A DNA stretch of 64,000 nucleotides. It comes from Bacteroidaceae bacterium. GTDB taxonomy: Bacteria > Bacteroidota > Bacteroidia > Bacteroidales > Bacteroidaceae. The stretch is from the NCBI GenBank assembly GCA_024699495.1, contig JAILPK010000088.1, forward strand, positions 20,636-84,635, given 5' to 3'. A program made the position numbers and the translations under genes. How positions within the stretch are numbered: the first letter of the stretch is position 1; each line of letters begins with the position of its first letter. The notes under the pieces were generated by a model, which saw nothing but the letters and a program-made list of their open reading frames with translations, ran no database searches and was not told where the DNA came from. This document shows, one piece after another, positions 35,363 through 44,907 of the stretch.

Positions 35363-38300
35363 ATGAATAAGATAATAAAATTCATCCTCCTCTGGACAGT
35401 CTGCCTCATGGCGACCAATGTTAGCGCACAGCAACATCGCATATCAGGAACTGTGGCGGATGACATTGACGTTGTCATTGGAGCCAGCGTCAAGGAAATT
35501 GACAAGAACAACCGTATCGTGAGCGCCACAGTTACTGATATGAATGGTAACTTCACTATGGCAATCAAGGATCCCGAAAACACGCTGAGTATCACATTCA
35601 TGGGTTATCGGCCCTGGTCTCAGAAAATCGGCAATCGCAAGTCTATCAAAGTTACCCTTGCCGAAAATACCAAGATAATGAAGGAAGTAAAAATCGTTGC
35701 TAAAAAGAAGCAACAAAGCGGCGGCCTTCAGATTCCGGTAAGAGAGATGTCCGGTGCCACACAGACATTCGCCATGAGCGAGATGGAAGGTATGGCATTC
35801 GAGTCTGTGGACCAGGCATTGCAAGGCCAGATAGCCGGTCTTGACATCGTAAACACATCTGGTAACCTCGGTTCTGGAACCCAGATGCGCCTGCGCGGTA
35901 CCTCCTCTATCACTGGTAACAAGCAGCCGCTTATCGTTGTCAACGACCACCCCTTCGAATTGCCTGAAGATGCGCAAAACACCAACTTCGAAGACTTGGA
36001 CAACGAGGAGCAGTTCTCAACCCTTCTGAATGTGAACCCTGAAGATATTGAGAGTATAACAGTATTGAAAGATGCTTCTACAGCAGCAAAATGGGGTGAC
36101 AGAGGTGCCAATGGTGTTATTGAAATCAAGTTGAAACGCGGTCATCGTGGTCCCACTAATGTTTCTTTTTCTTATAAGTTCCAGGGACAATGGCAACCCA
36201 CAGGCTATAAAATGCTCGATGGTGACGGCTACACGATGATGATGAAGGAATCTTACTTCAATCCACAACAGAAGACCACAAGAATCCACGAGCTGGACTA
36301 CGCCACAGAATACCCGGATATCTACAACCACTATACAAAAAACACTGATTGGGTTGATGCTGTCACACAGTTTGGCGGCACTCACAAATATTATGTTACT
36401 TTAAGTGGTGGTGGTGAACAGGCAACATTCAGAATTTCTGCAGGTTACGACCATGCCAAGGGTTCAATCATTGCCCAAAAGCTAAACCGCTTCACGACAA
36501 CTACAGCCTTAGACTATTGGGTTAGTGACCGTATCAAGTTCGAGTCAAACATCAATATGACGTTTACCACCAACTGGAAGAACTATGGTAACGATATTCT
36601 GGGACGGGCTTACAAAGCAATGCCTAATATGAGCATCTATGAGTATGACTCTCAGAACAACCCAACAGGGAACTATTTCAACATGCTTCCGCTTGCCACA
36701 AGCAATGATGATGCCCAATCTGCTACTGAAGGCGTGAATGACGGTACAAAAACCAGCTGGCAACTTAGGGACATGTTCGACAATGGCAACCCGGTGGCAC
36801 GCGCTTACAAAGCATGGTGGAAGAAATACCAATATAGCCTGACACCACAGTTCTCTATTGAATACAAGTTGCTCGGTAAAGACAGTGACCACACTCAATT
36901 GAACTACGTCGGCGACGTGCAGCTCAACATTAATAATACCAGTGACGATCAGTACTGCCCTGCCGAACTCCGCACGATGGACTGGAGGTGGGGCGGCGAC
37001 AATCCACGCAAATGGGATGACGCCAACCATGGCAATGAACGGAATCTGGTTAGCAACTCCGAATATAAGAGTTTGGAGTTCTCTACACGTCACGACCTCC
37101 GTTTCTATCCTAAATTGAAAAACGATGACCATTCCATCTCGGCTATGTTCCGATGGGAAATGAGAACCGGTAGCTCAAGCAGCCAAAACACTGGGCTATG
37201 GAACGTTCCTACCGGCATCTCAGATCCTACGGTTGTAGCTCTTCTGACTGCAGCCGGTGCATCCAATTCCGAATGGCGCTCCACATCATACTTTGCCCAG
37301 GCTCACTACTCATATAAGAGTAAATATAGTGTGGATGCTACAATACGTGCCGACGGATCTACAGGATATGGCAAAGGACAGAAATATTTCGCTTCACCTT
37401 CACTCGGTGCCCGCTGGAACATCATTGATGAGAAATTCATGGACTGGTCCAAGAGTTGGCTGTCAATGCTCTCTGTCCGCTTCAGCTGGGGTATCACAGG
37501 ACATACTAACGGCAGCGGCAACCAATATAACAAGTACTCCACTGGAGGTACATATAATGAGCACACCGTAATTATCCCTGAGAACCTGTCATTGCTTAAC
37601 CTCCGCCGTGAGAAAAAAGAAGCCTTCAACCTTGGTTTCAATGCCGGCTTCCTTGACGACCTTCTGACGGCCGAATTCGAACTATACAACAATAAGTCAA
37701 CCGATCTGGTGATGGGTAATTACCGTATTCCGTCAGCTAACGGTTACTCCTCTTTAGCATACGCCAATGCTGGCGTGTTACGCAACAAAGGATGGGAATT
37801 GAATATCGGCACAGGTTGGTTTGCAAAGGCTGGAAAATTCAGCATGAAGTTGCGCGGTAATGTCTCACAGAACTTTAATGAGGTAGAAGAGATGCCGGCA
37901 CTCGTACTTGAAGACTTCAACACATCCGACACCTGGCAGCCTACAAATGCCGACTACATCACACGTATCCAGTTGCACAATGCTCTCGGTTCCATCTATG
38001 GTCTTCGCTACAAAGGCGTTTATGCCTATGATTATGAACATAACGGATATACCACAGCATCAATTGCGGCTTACGGATATGCAGATACAGGCAATGGATA
38101 CGATGCTGCCGGGAATCCAATAAATACAGCAGCCGCAGCCCTCCGACGCGGTGAGAACGGCAGTTGTCCTATAGCCTTTGACGCTGACGGCAACATGCTT
38201 ACCGACAAACTGGGCAATCCGCTTCCTATGTATTATTGCTACAATGAAAGCTATAAGTATCAGTTCCAAGGTGGCGATGCTATATATGAGGACATAAACC

Positions 38301-38863
38301 ATGACGGACAAATCGACAGATACGACGTTGTCTATCTCGGAAACTCCAACCCCAAATGCTATGGCGGTTTCGGCTTCACCCTGCGCTACGACCGTCTGCA
38401 GATGACCACTGGTTTCAACTTCCGTCTCGGACATCAGATAGTAAATATTGCGCGTCTGCAGAACGAACAGATGACAAACAACAACAACCAGAGCTTTGCA
38501 ACGACATGGCGCTGGCGCAAGAACGGAAATGGTTCTCAATATGAAGACGTAATACCACGTGCCCTCAACAGCAACACCGGTTTCAGCAGCTATAACAGTC
38601 TGGCTTCTGACCGCTACGTTGAGAATGGTAACTATCTGCGCCTGCAATACATTCAGTTGTCTTACGACCTTGATCCTAAAATTCTTAAGAAATGGGGAAT
38701 ACGCCAGCTGAAATTTTTCGCATCTGTGAACAACATCTGGTGCTGGAGCAAATATACGGGTGTTGACCCAGAGGTGAGTGCCGGCACATACGGAGTTGCA
38801 AAAGACACCAGCAAGACCCCACCACCCCGCTCCTTCACATGCAGCATAAACCTCGGATTCTAA
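35363..38863 (+). CDS. SusC/RagA-type TonB-dependent outer membrane transporter (pair 1)
   Basis: A 1166-residue outer membrane channel for import of large substrates, opened by TonB. The signal peptide ends VSAQQ. A carboxypeptidase-regulatory-like domain (about 25-100) follows, then the plug with QALQGQIAGLDIVNTSG, MRLRGTSSITGNKQPLIVVN and ITVLKDASTAAKWGDRGANG (about 140-255). The 22-strand barrel has the SusC-specific EDINHDGQIDRYDVVYLGN segment and a C-terminal phenylalanine (INLGF). Partner SusD follows after 12 bp. Confidence 0.95.
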   Translation: MNKIIKFILLWTVCLMATNVSAQQHRISGTVADDIDVVIGASVKEIDKNNRIVSATVTDMNGNFTMAIKDPENTLSITFMGYRPWSQKIGNRKSIKVTLAENTKIMKEVKIVAKKKQQSGGLQIPVREMSGATQTFAMSEMEGMAFESVDQALQGQIAGLDIVNTSGNLGSGTQMRLRGTSSITGNKQPLIVVNDHPFELPEDAQNTNFEDLDNEEQFSTLLNVNPEDIESITVLKDASTAAKWGDRGANGVIEIKLKRGHRGPTNVSFSYKFQGQWQPTGYKMLDGDGYTMMMKESYFNPQQKTTRIHELDYATEYPDIYNHYTKNTDWVDAVTQFGGTHKYYVTLSGGGEQATFRISAGYDHAKGSIIAQKLNRFTTTTALDYWVSDRIKFESNINMTFTTNWKNYGNDILGRAYKAMPNMSIYEYDSQNNPTGNYFNMLPLATSNDDAQSATEGVNDGTKTSWQLRDMFDNGNPVARAYKAWWKKYQYSLTPQFSIEYKLLGKDSDHTQLNYVGDVQLNINNTSDDQYCPAELRTMDWRWGGDNPRKWDDANHGNERNLVSNSEYKSLEFSTRHDLRFYPKLKNDDHSISAMFRWEMRTGSSSSQNTGLWNVPTGISDPTVVALLTAAGASNSEWRSTSYFAQAHYSYKSKYSVDATIRADGSTGYGKGQKYFASPSLGARWNIIDEKFMDWSKSWLSMLSVRFSWGITGHTNGSGNQYNKYSTGGTYNEHTVIIPENLSLLNLRREKKEAFNLGFNAGFLDDLLTAEFELYNNKSTDLVMGNYRIPSANGYSSLAYANAGVLRNKGWELNIGTGWFAKAGKFSMKLRGNVSQNFNEVEEMPALVLEDFNTSDTWQPTNADYITRIQLHNALGSIYGLRYKGVYAYDYEHNGYTTASIAAYGYADTGNGYDAAGNPINTAAAALRRGENGSCPIAFDADGNMLTDKLGNPLPMYYCYNESYKYQFQGGDAIYEDINHDGQIDRYDVVYLGNSNPKCYGGFGFTLRYDRLQMTTGFNFRLGHQIVNIARLQNEQMTNNNNQSFATTWRWRKNGNGSQYEDVIPRALNSNTGFSSYNSLASDRYVENGNYLRLQYIQLSYDLDPKILKKWGIRQLKFFASVNNIWCWSKYTGVDPEVSAGTYGVAKDTSKTPPPRSFTCSINLGF

Positions 38864-38875
38864 ACATATAGCGTC

Positions 38876-40726
38876 ATGAACAATATCAAATATATTTTCC
38901 ACATAGCCCTCGCGGCTTTCATGACACTCAGCATATCATCTTGCAATGACTGGCTGACTGTCTATCCACAGAACAAAGTCGTGGAAGAGGATTTCTGGGA
39001 GGACAAAAACGACCTCAATGGTGTACGCTATGCCGCATACACACAGATGTCAAATACTATAAGTAAATTCATCGTCTGGGGCGACCTCCGTTCTGATTCA
39101 TATGAGCAGAACTACAGCACCTTGACAAAAGGCACGGGAACCAGAGATATCTACTCCAAGATTATCAGTGCTCAGTTGGACTCCACTATGAGCCAGTATG
39201 ATTGGGGAGATGTCTATAAGACTATCAACTACTGCAACAAAGTGCTTTCTCATGGTGAGGAAGTCCTGGCAAACGATGCTCAGTTCACACGAACCGAATG
39301 GAAGCAAATCAAAGCGGAGATAACAGCATTACGCGCGTTGAACTACTTCTATTTGATTCGGGCGTTCAAGGACATCCCCTACTCCACTCAGGTCATCAAC
39401 TCTGACAAAGAGGTCCAGTACTTCAATTATACCAACCAGCTTGACGTGTTGGACACTCTGATTCAAGATGTTGAATCAGTCAAAGGCCAAGCCCGCAACC
39501 GCTTTGCAGACAAGATAGACACTAAAGGTCTTATCACCAATACAGCAATTTATGCGATTCTGGCTGATATGTATCTCTGGCGCAGCGCCCTGCGCGAAGG
39601 CCGAAATGCAGACAGCGTTTTGGTGAGTACAGACACCACTGCCGCAGCAATGAAGTGGTGGGAAGCTGATGCCTACAAGGTAATTGAATACAGTCAGGCT
39701 TCCATTGACGCTTTGGCTAATCAGGAAAGCCTGTCTTCCTCTACTTTTGGCAGTCTGACGAGCAAAACCAATGATTATGGTCTCAGCAATAGTGGAATCA
39801 TGAACTGCAACCTGATTGCTAACGAAGATCTCACCCGGGACTTCACTAATAAATCTTCTCTCTTCAATATTGACTCCTACAATGCAATCTTCACTAATGG
39901 AAACAGCAGTGAAAGCATTTTTGAATTCCAATACAATAATAATATAGATAATCGTAAAAACGATTTCCTTGTTACGTTTTGGGGTATAGGTAACAGCAGT
40001 CAGTTATTGGTGAGCAACAATGCAATCAAGAAGATCTACAATGACAACGAGACAAATATGAATCAGGACAGCCGCACATGGCACTCTGCAACATTCAATG
40101 TCAGTGCGACATTGAGCACGCAAGATAAACCTGAACTTAATTCCCCTGCTTGTGTCAAATACTACAATTGTACATTCTCGTATGACACTAACAGTAACGG
40201 TATAAGTGTTCTTGAAGCCCAATATGACAGCTACAGCAATTTCATATTCTACAGGCTCGCCGATGTTATGCTCATGCAGGCAGAAGCTTACGCTGTACTC
40301 GGCGGCACTGCCAACAACACCAAATGCAAGGCTATAGTGAATGCAATCCACAAACGTTCCACTGTCAATGAGGCAGCTGCATATAGCCCAGGTACTACAC
40401 GCGAAGATTATATCACTCTTGTAATGAATGAACGCCAGATAGAATTGCTTGGCGAAGGTAAACGCTGGTTTGACCTTGTTCGCTATGCTGAGCGGATCGG
40501 CGGCGGTCAGGCCCAAGATCCTCGCGAAACACAGTATATGGATGGAGCGACAGGCGTGCAGAATATGGTGCATAAATTCATCATAAACACCTTTCCTAAG
40601 GAGGAGTCAGCTATTAAGACCCGTATAAAGAACCGTTACGGCCTCTATAGCCCTATTTACTATAAGGAGCTCAAAGCTAACAAATACATTATTCCACAGA
40701 ATCCTGTATGGAATCGCGAGAAATAA
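38876..40726 (+). CDS. SusD/RagB-type surface lipoprotein (pair 1)
   Basis: A 616-residue lid protein for the upstream SusC. Signal peptide and lipobox SISSC (C23) are followed by the SusD signature NDWLTVYPQNKVVEEDFWED. TPR-like helices run through ALRALNYFYLIRAFKDIP, and the closing consensus is MNERQIELLGEGKRWFDLVRY, ending with the usual YKELKANKYIIPQNP. It binds the substrate at the cell surface. Ligand not predictable. Confidence 0.95.
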   Translation: MNNIKYIFHIALAAFMTLSISSCNDWLTVYPQNKVVEEDFWEDKNDLNGVRYAAYTQMSNTISKFIVWGDLRSDSYEQNYSTLTKGTGTRDIYSKIISAQLDSTMSQYDWGDVYKTINYCNKVLSHGEEVLANDAQFTRTEWKQIKAEITALRALNYFYLIRAFKDIPYSTQVINSDKEVQYFNYTNQLDVLDTLIQDVESVKGQARNRFADKIDTKGLITNTAIYAILADMYLWRSALREGRNADSVLVSTDTTAAAMKWWEADAYKVIEYSQASIDALANQESLSSSTFGSLTSKTNDYGLSNSGIMNCNLIANEDLTRDFTNKSSLFNIDSYNAIFTNGNSSESIFEFQYNNNIDNRKNDFLVTFWGIGNSSQLLVSNNAIKKIYNDNETNMNQDSRTWHSATFNVSATLSTQDKPELNSPACVKYYNCTFSYDTNSNGISVLEAQYDSYSNFIFYRLADVMLMQAEAYAVLGGTANNTKCKAIVNAIHKRSTVNEAAAYSPGTTREDYITLVMNERQIELLGEGKRWFDLVRYAERIGGGQAQDPRETQYMDGATGVQNMVHKFIINTFPKEESAIKTRIKNRYGLYSPIYYKELKANKYIIPQNPVWNREK

Positions 40727-40746
40727 CATTTTAAAGGTATCGAAAC

Positions 40747-42960
40747 ATGAAAATACATAAATTTCTAAAGAAAATACGCACTGTGTTGCTGCCTGCAATT
40801 GCTGCAGTCACAATGTTCGATGCATGTACAGAAGATATAGATATGGCCAACCGGTTCACTGAGACCCGAGAGACCATACTGAGCTATCTTGAGAATAACG
40901 ATTCCATTTACAGCGAATACACTTCTCTTCTGCATCTTGTACCTATCAGTTCTTTATCTGAATCATCAGTAGCACAGTTATTGTCCGCTCGCGGGCATTA
41001 CACCTGTTTTGCTCCTACCAACGAGGCTATTCAGCTTTATTTGGACAGTCTGCAGCGCAAGGGAATTATCAGCACCGCATCATGGGACGGCTTCCCCGAT
41101 GAAAAGTCACTTGACTCCATACGCAGGGTAATCGTATATAACAGTATCATTGATGGAGGTGATGTGAAGTCATTCTCGACAGCTGATTTCTTGGGAGACT
41201 CCCAAAAAGCAGCGGAGTTTGAATACTCCAATATGAACGAGCGCCGACTGACGAATAAGCGTGGTACATTTAACTCTGACAGTATCTTCATAAACAACGA
41301 ATTCCCGTTGAGTATGAAACACCGTGACATAGAAACTCTCAATGGTTATGTTCACGCGATGACATTGGTTATTGCACCGAGCGATAATACCCTCGCAGAC
41401 TTCTTCTATAATTGGGCTGAGCACGGCGGAAGCAATTTCACCGTTATGTCCAAACTGATTCTGGCCTGTGGCTTAGCTGACACTCTGAGCGCAACCAGGG
41501 ATTACACCTATGAGAACCTATACAAAGAAGGAAAAATTGAAGACCTCGGTGACTTCAAGACCAACACACAAGCCGGTCTTCCAGGCAGGCTCCGCAAATA
41601 TGGATTCACAATCTTTGCAGAAAAAGACAGTGTGTGGGCTGCCGCCATCCCTGAAAAAGAGATAAGTGAAATCACTGTTGAAGACGTAAAGAACTTTCTT
41701 ATTGGGAAGGGAGTTTATCCAAATGCGACAACAGATGACAACTACACAAGTGCAGACAATATCGTCAATCAATTTGTCACCTATCATCTGCTCCCGGAAC
41801 GCCTGAGCCGTAATAAGCTCGTCATCCACTGGAATGAATATGGCTATAGTCACACAAATGCGAAGAAACTGGGTACAGCTACGGCAGAATACTATACCAC
41901 TATGGGAAAGCGCCGTCTGCTGAAAGTTTACGAAAGTCTGGAAAGTAACGGAATATACCTCAACCGCTTTCCCGACTTGAACAACAAGTTGGAAGATGCA
42001 CGCAAGGCCTCAGCTCTTCCGTATCATGAGTCTGGCTCATTCAAAGCCCTGCGCGGCTCCATACACATGTATGAGGACGAGAATCAAGGCATACTTGTAC
42101 AAGACCCGACTGGTGATGACAATGTTTCACCTATCAACGGTATCTTCTATACTCTTGACAAGTTCTTGGTTTATACAGAGAACGTTGCTCTTCAACTGCA
42201 AAACCAACGCATCCGTTTCGATGTAGCCTCAATGCTGCCCGAACTGATGAACAACGATTTGCGCCGTCCTGACGGAATGTATTCAGAACTTAATGGAGAA
42301 TATCGCGGATTCCCTACTAACTACCAGTATTTCAACGACATCTGGATTGAAGAAGGCACCCGTTTCTATTACCTGGCAGGAACCTCAACCAACTGGATGA
42401 ACTGGCAAGGTGACGAGTTTAACATTAAGGGTAAGTACGAATTCAAGATGCGACTCCCGCCTGTGCCTGTAGCAGGTCACTATGAATTACGTCTTGCCGT
42501 GCAGAGTAACTCCAACGTGCGAGGCATGTGTCAGGTTTACTGGGGCTCAGACATGAACAATCTGCCCGCTGCAGGTATCCCATTGGATATGCGCCTCGGA
42601 GGTCTCTATCGCAAGTTGTCTGACGGAACCAGACAGCCATCAATCGTCGGCTGGGTCAAGGACTCTGACTATGGCGACGACATTGAGGCAATAACCGAAA
42701 ATGACAAAACGATGAGAAACAACGGGTTCATGAAAGCTCCGATGCATTTCTGCCCCACCCCGTTGTCAACACCTGGACGCGATTTAGAGGAAATCAACCG
42801 CCGCATAATCGTCAGTGCGTGGATGGAACCGGATGTCACTTATTACATCAAGTTCAAGTCCGTGTTGGAAGATACTGAAAAGGAACATATCCTTGACTAC
42901 ATGGAATACTGCTCGAAAGAGGTATATGACAATCCCAATGAGAGCGAAGACATTTGGTAA
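40747..42960 (+). CDS. fasciclin-domain lipoprotein with DUF5108-like C-terminus
   Basis: A 737-residue lipoprotein: MFDAC (C27), then TEDID as a surface-export type signal. The N-terminal fasciclin unit carries YTCFAPTNEAIQLYL and LNGYVHAMTLVI. A second weaker unit contains FTIFAEKDSVWAAA. The C-terminal third (about 510-737), with FNDIWIEEGTRFYYLAG and HYELRLAVQSNSNVRGMCQVY, is a beta-rich region of the type annotated DUF5108, found with fasciclin domains in Sus-type loci. Likely a surface glycan-binding protein, by position. Confidence 0.85.
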   Translation: MKIHKFLKKIRTVLLPAIAAVTMFDACTEDIDMANRFTETRETILSYLENNDSIYSEYTSLLHLVPISSLSESSVAQLLSARGHYTCFAPTNEAIQLYLDSLQRKGIISTASWDGFPDEKSLDSIRRVIVYNSIIDGGDVKSFSTADFLGDSQKAAEFEYSNMNERRLTNKRGTFNSDSIFINNEFPLSMKHRDIETLNGYVHAMTLVIAPSDNTLADFFYNWAEHGGSNFTVMSKLILACGLADTLSATRDYTYENLYKEGKIEDLGDFKTNTQAGLPGRLRKYGFTIFAEKDSVWAAAIPEKEISEITVEDVKNFLIGKGVYPNATTDDNYTSADNIVNQFVTYHLLPERLSRNKLVIHWNEYGYSHTNAKKLGTATAEYYTTMGKRRLLKVYESLESNGIYLNRFPDLNNKLEDARKASALPYHESGSFKALRGSIHMYEDENQGILVQDPTGDDNVSPINGIFYTLDKFLVYTENVALQLQNQRIRFDVASMLPELMNNDLRRPDGMYSELNGEYRGFPTNYQYFNDIWIEEGTRFYYLAGTSTNWMNWQGDEFNIKGKYEFKMRLPPVPVAGHYELRLAVQSNSNVRGMCQVYWGSDMNNLPAAGIPLDMRLGGLYRKLSDGTRQPSIVGWVKDSDYGDDIEAITENDKTMRNNGFMKAPMHFCPTPLSTPGRDLEEINRRIIVSAWMEPDVTYYIKFKSVLEDTEKEHILDYMEYCSKEVYDNPNESEDIW

Positions 42961-42979
42961 TCCCTAAAAACCAATTATT

Positions 42980-44881
42980 ATGGTAACACTCAAAATATAT
43001 AAATATGTCAGCGCAAGCTTGATTGCGAGCGCAATTTGCCTGGGGACAGTGTCATGCACCGACGACCACTTCAATGTGGATACGAGCGGCGCAGAAGGAG
43101 GCAATGCAACACAGACACTATGGGAACAAATAAGCTCCCGTGGCGAGTTGTCCAATTTTGCAACACTGCTCAGCAACACTCCCTATTTCAAGGATGAGAA
43201 CCAGGTTTATAAAAAACAGGATGGCACATCATATACACTGATGGATGCCTTGAATGGCAGTGGCAAGCAGTTCACAGTATTTGCCCCGACAAATACAGCG
43301 TTCACAGCTACTGACCTGACAGCAGCGTTAAATGACCTGACCGACCCTGACAAATCCTATGAGGCTTTCTTAAAGTATGGTGGTAACAACATCGTGAATT
43401 TCCGCTATGACAAGTCAGGTTCGGGCGAAGAAGATCTATATTCTCTGAATGGAAAGAAAGTAGTATTCGACCGCGCTACAGGCTCATACAAAGGAATACC
43501 ATTGAAACAGGCCAACATAGCTGCCACAAATGGTATTCTCCACACTATGGACGAGGCTGTTCCCTTCAGCTATAATCTGGATCAGCTCATACGTTTGGAT
43601 AACCGCTTCTCAAAACTTCGCCAATGGATAATAGAACATGACACCATCTATTTCAGCGAGTCGTTGTCTGCAGAGGGCGGTTCAGACGAGAATGGCAACC
43701 CAATATATGTTGACAGCGTATATTCAAGACAAAACCAACTGTACAGCTTCCGCGACTACGAGGAGGCCAACGAAGATTGGCTAATGCCACACAAGAGTTT
43801 TCGCGCCTACCTTAACAACGAGGACAGCATCTGGGCCATGGCCATACCCACCGATGCGGCTTGGGATGCAGCTATGGATAAGCTTGACAGCATGTTCATC
43901 TATTCACCTGCTTACGCAGACAAGGAAAAGGAAAATGCCTTCACTACGAAGAACGCATCAGCAGACCCACTCATCTGTGATGCTGACAGTTTGAAGGAAC
44001 TGGCTAAACGCATGGAAATCGCGTCCACACTCGTCTTCAACCTTCGTCAGCAGCCTCGTGACCCGGGAGCTCCTTTCTGGACCATAGAAACATTCACTGC
44101 AGCAACAGACATGCCGAGTATGTTCAATACACGTTTGGATACATTCTTTGTCTTGAATGAACTTGGCGAACGTGCAGAGCATGGTGATGTGCGCAATTGG
44201 ATATTCCAAGGCTCAACACCCGAGACCATGTCCAATGGTCTTGCTTATCCGATTGATAATTGGTGCTTCTGGAACAGAGACAACTGCAAGGACCTTGATA
44301 TCAAAGTCAGCTTGTCAAGCGTCTTCCAGCTTAACCTGTTTTCTGGCAGCTATGAACATGTCTCCTTTGCCAGTTCCAACAGCAAACTGACAACAGACAG
44401 TCTTCTCGGTTCTGTATCAGATAATTATTTCCTTTATTTCCGAAATGGAACCGCAGCTCCGAAAGTAGATTTCAAGCTTTATGACAGTGAAAACAAGACA
44501 CAGGTTCTTAGTGGTGTTCCCTATAAGGTGGGAATCGTAATGGTCCCTGATTTCTTCAGAAACAACACCGACAGCATAGTTGGTGACAGCCTGAAGAACC
44601 TGCTTGCTGTACAGATTAAATACATCAATGGAGCCTCGCTTACTGGACGTCCGAGTGAAACCACCAAGAAATTTGACAATGTCACCTATGAAGGTAACAA
44701 GGTGGACACTATATGGGTAGGTGAAATTACTTTCCCCTATACTTATCGTAACATTACAGAGTCCTATCCGGTGATGACGATCGAATCAAAGGCGAAGAAT
44801 ACCGCTATATACCCACGTGGACGATTCCAGCATCCATTCTCTATAGACCGCATCATACTCAAGGCTAAAAAAGAAGAATAA
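42980..44881 (+). CDS. fasciclin-domain lipoprotein
   Basis: A 633-residue lipoprotein: GTVSC (C26) followed by TDDHFNVD. The clearest fasciclin unit of the locus lies at about 45-195, with FTVFAPTNTAFTATDL and the closing IAATNGILHTMDEAVP. A second, divergent unit contains WAMAIPTDAAWDAAMDKL. The C-terminal half is beta-rich and unassigned. It stands 19 bp after the previous fasciclin gene and 26 bp before the second SusC. Confidence 0.87.
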   Translation: MVTLKIYKYVSASLIASAICLGTVSCTDDHFNVDTSGAEGGNATQTLWEQISSRGELSNFATLLSNTPYFKDENQVYKKQDGTSYTLMDALNGSGKQFTVFAPTNTAFTATDLTAALNDLTDPDKSYEAFLKYGGNNIVNFRYDKSGSGEEDLYSLNGKKVVFDRATGSYKGIPLKQANIAATNGILHTMDEAVPFSYNLDQLIRLDNRFSKLRQWIIEHDTIYFSESLSAEGGSDENGNPIYVDSVYSRQNQLYSFRDYEEANEDWLMPHKSFRAYLNNEDSIWAMAIPTDAAWDAAMDKLDSMFIYSPAYADKEKENAFTTKNASADPLICDADSLKELAKRMEIASTLVFNLRQQPRDPGAPFWTIETFTAATDMPSMFNTRLDTFFVLNELGERAEHGDVRNWIFQGSTPETMSNGLAYPIDNWCFWNRDNCKDLDIKVSLSSVFQLNLFSGSYEHVSFASSNSKLTTDSLLGSVSDNYFLYFRNGTAAPKVDFKLYDSENKTQVLSGVPYKVGIVMVPDFFRNNTDSIVGDSLKNLLAVQIKYINGASLTGRPSETTKKFDNVTYEGNKVDTIWVGEITFPYTYRNITESYPVMTIESKAKNTAIYPRGRFQHPFSIDRIILKAKKEE

Positions 44882-44907
44882 AGTGTGACCCTAAAAAGAC
44901 TGAAACA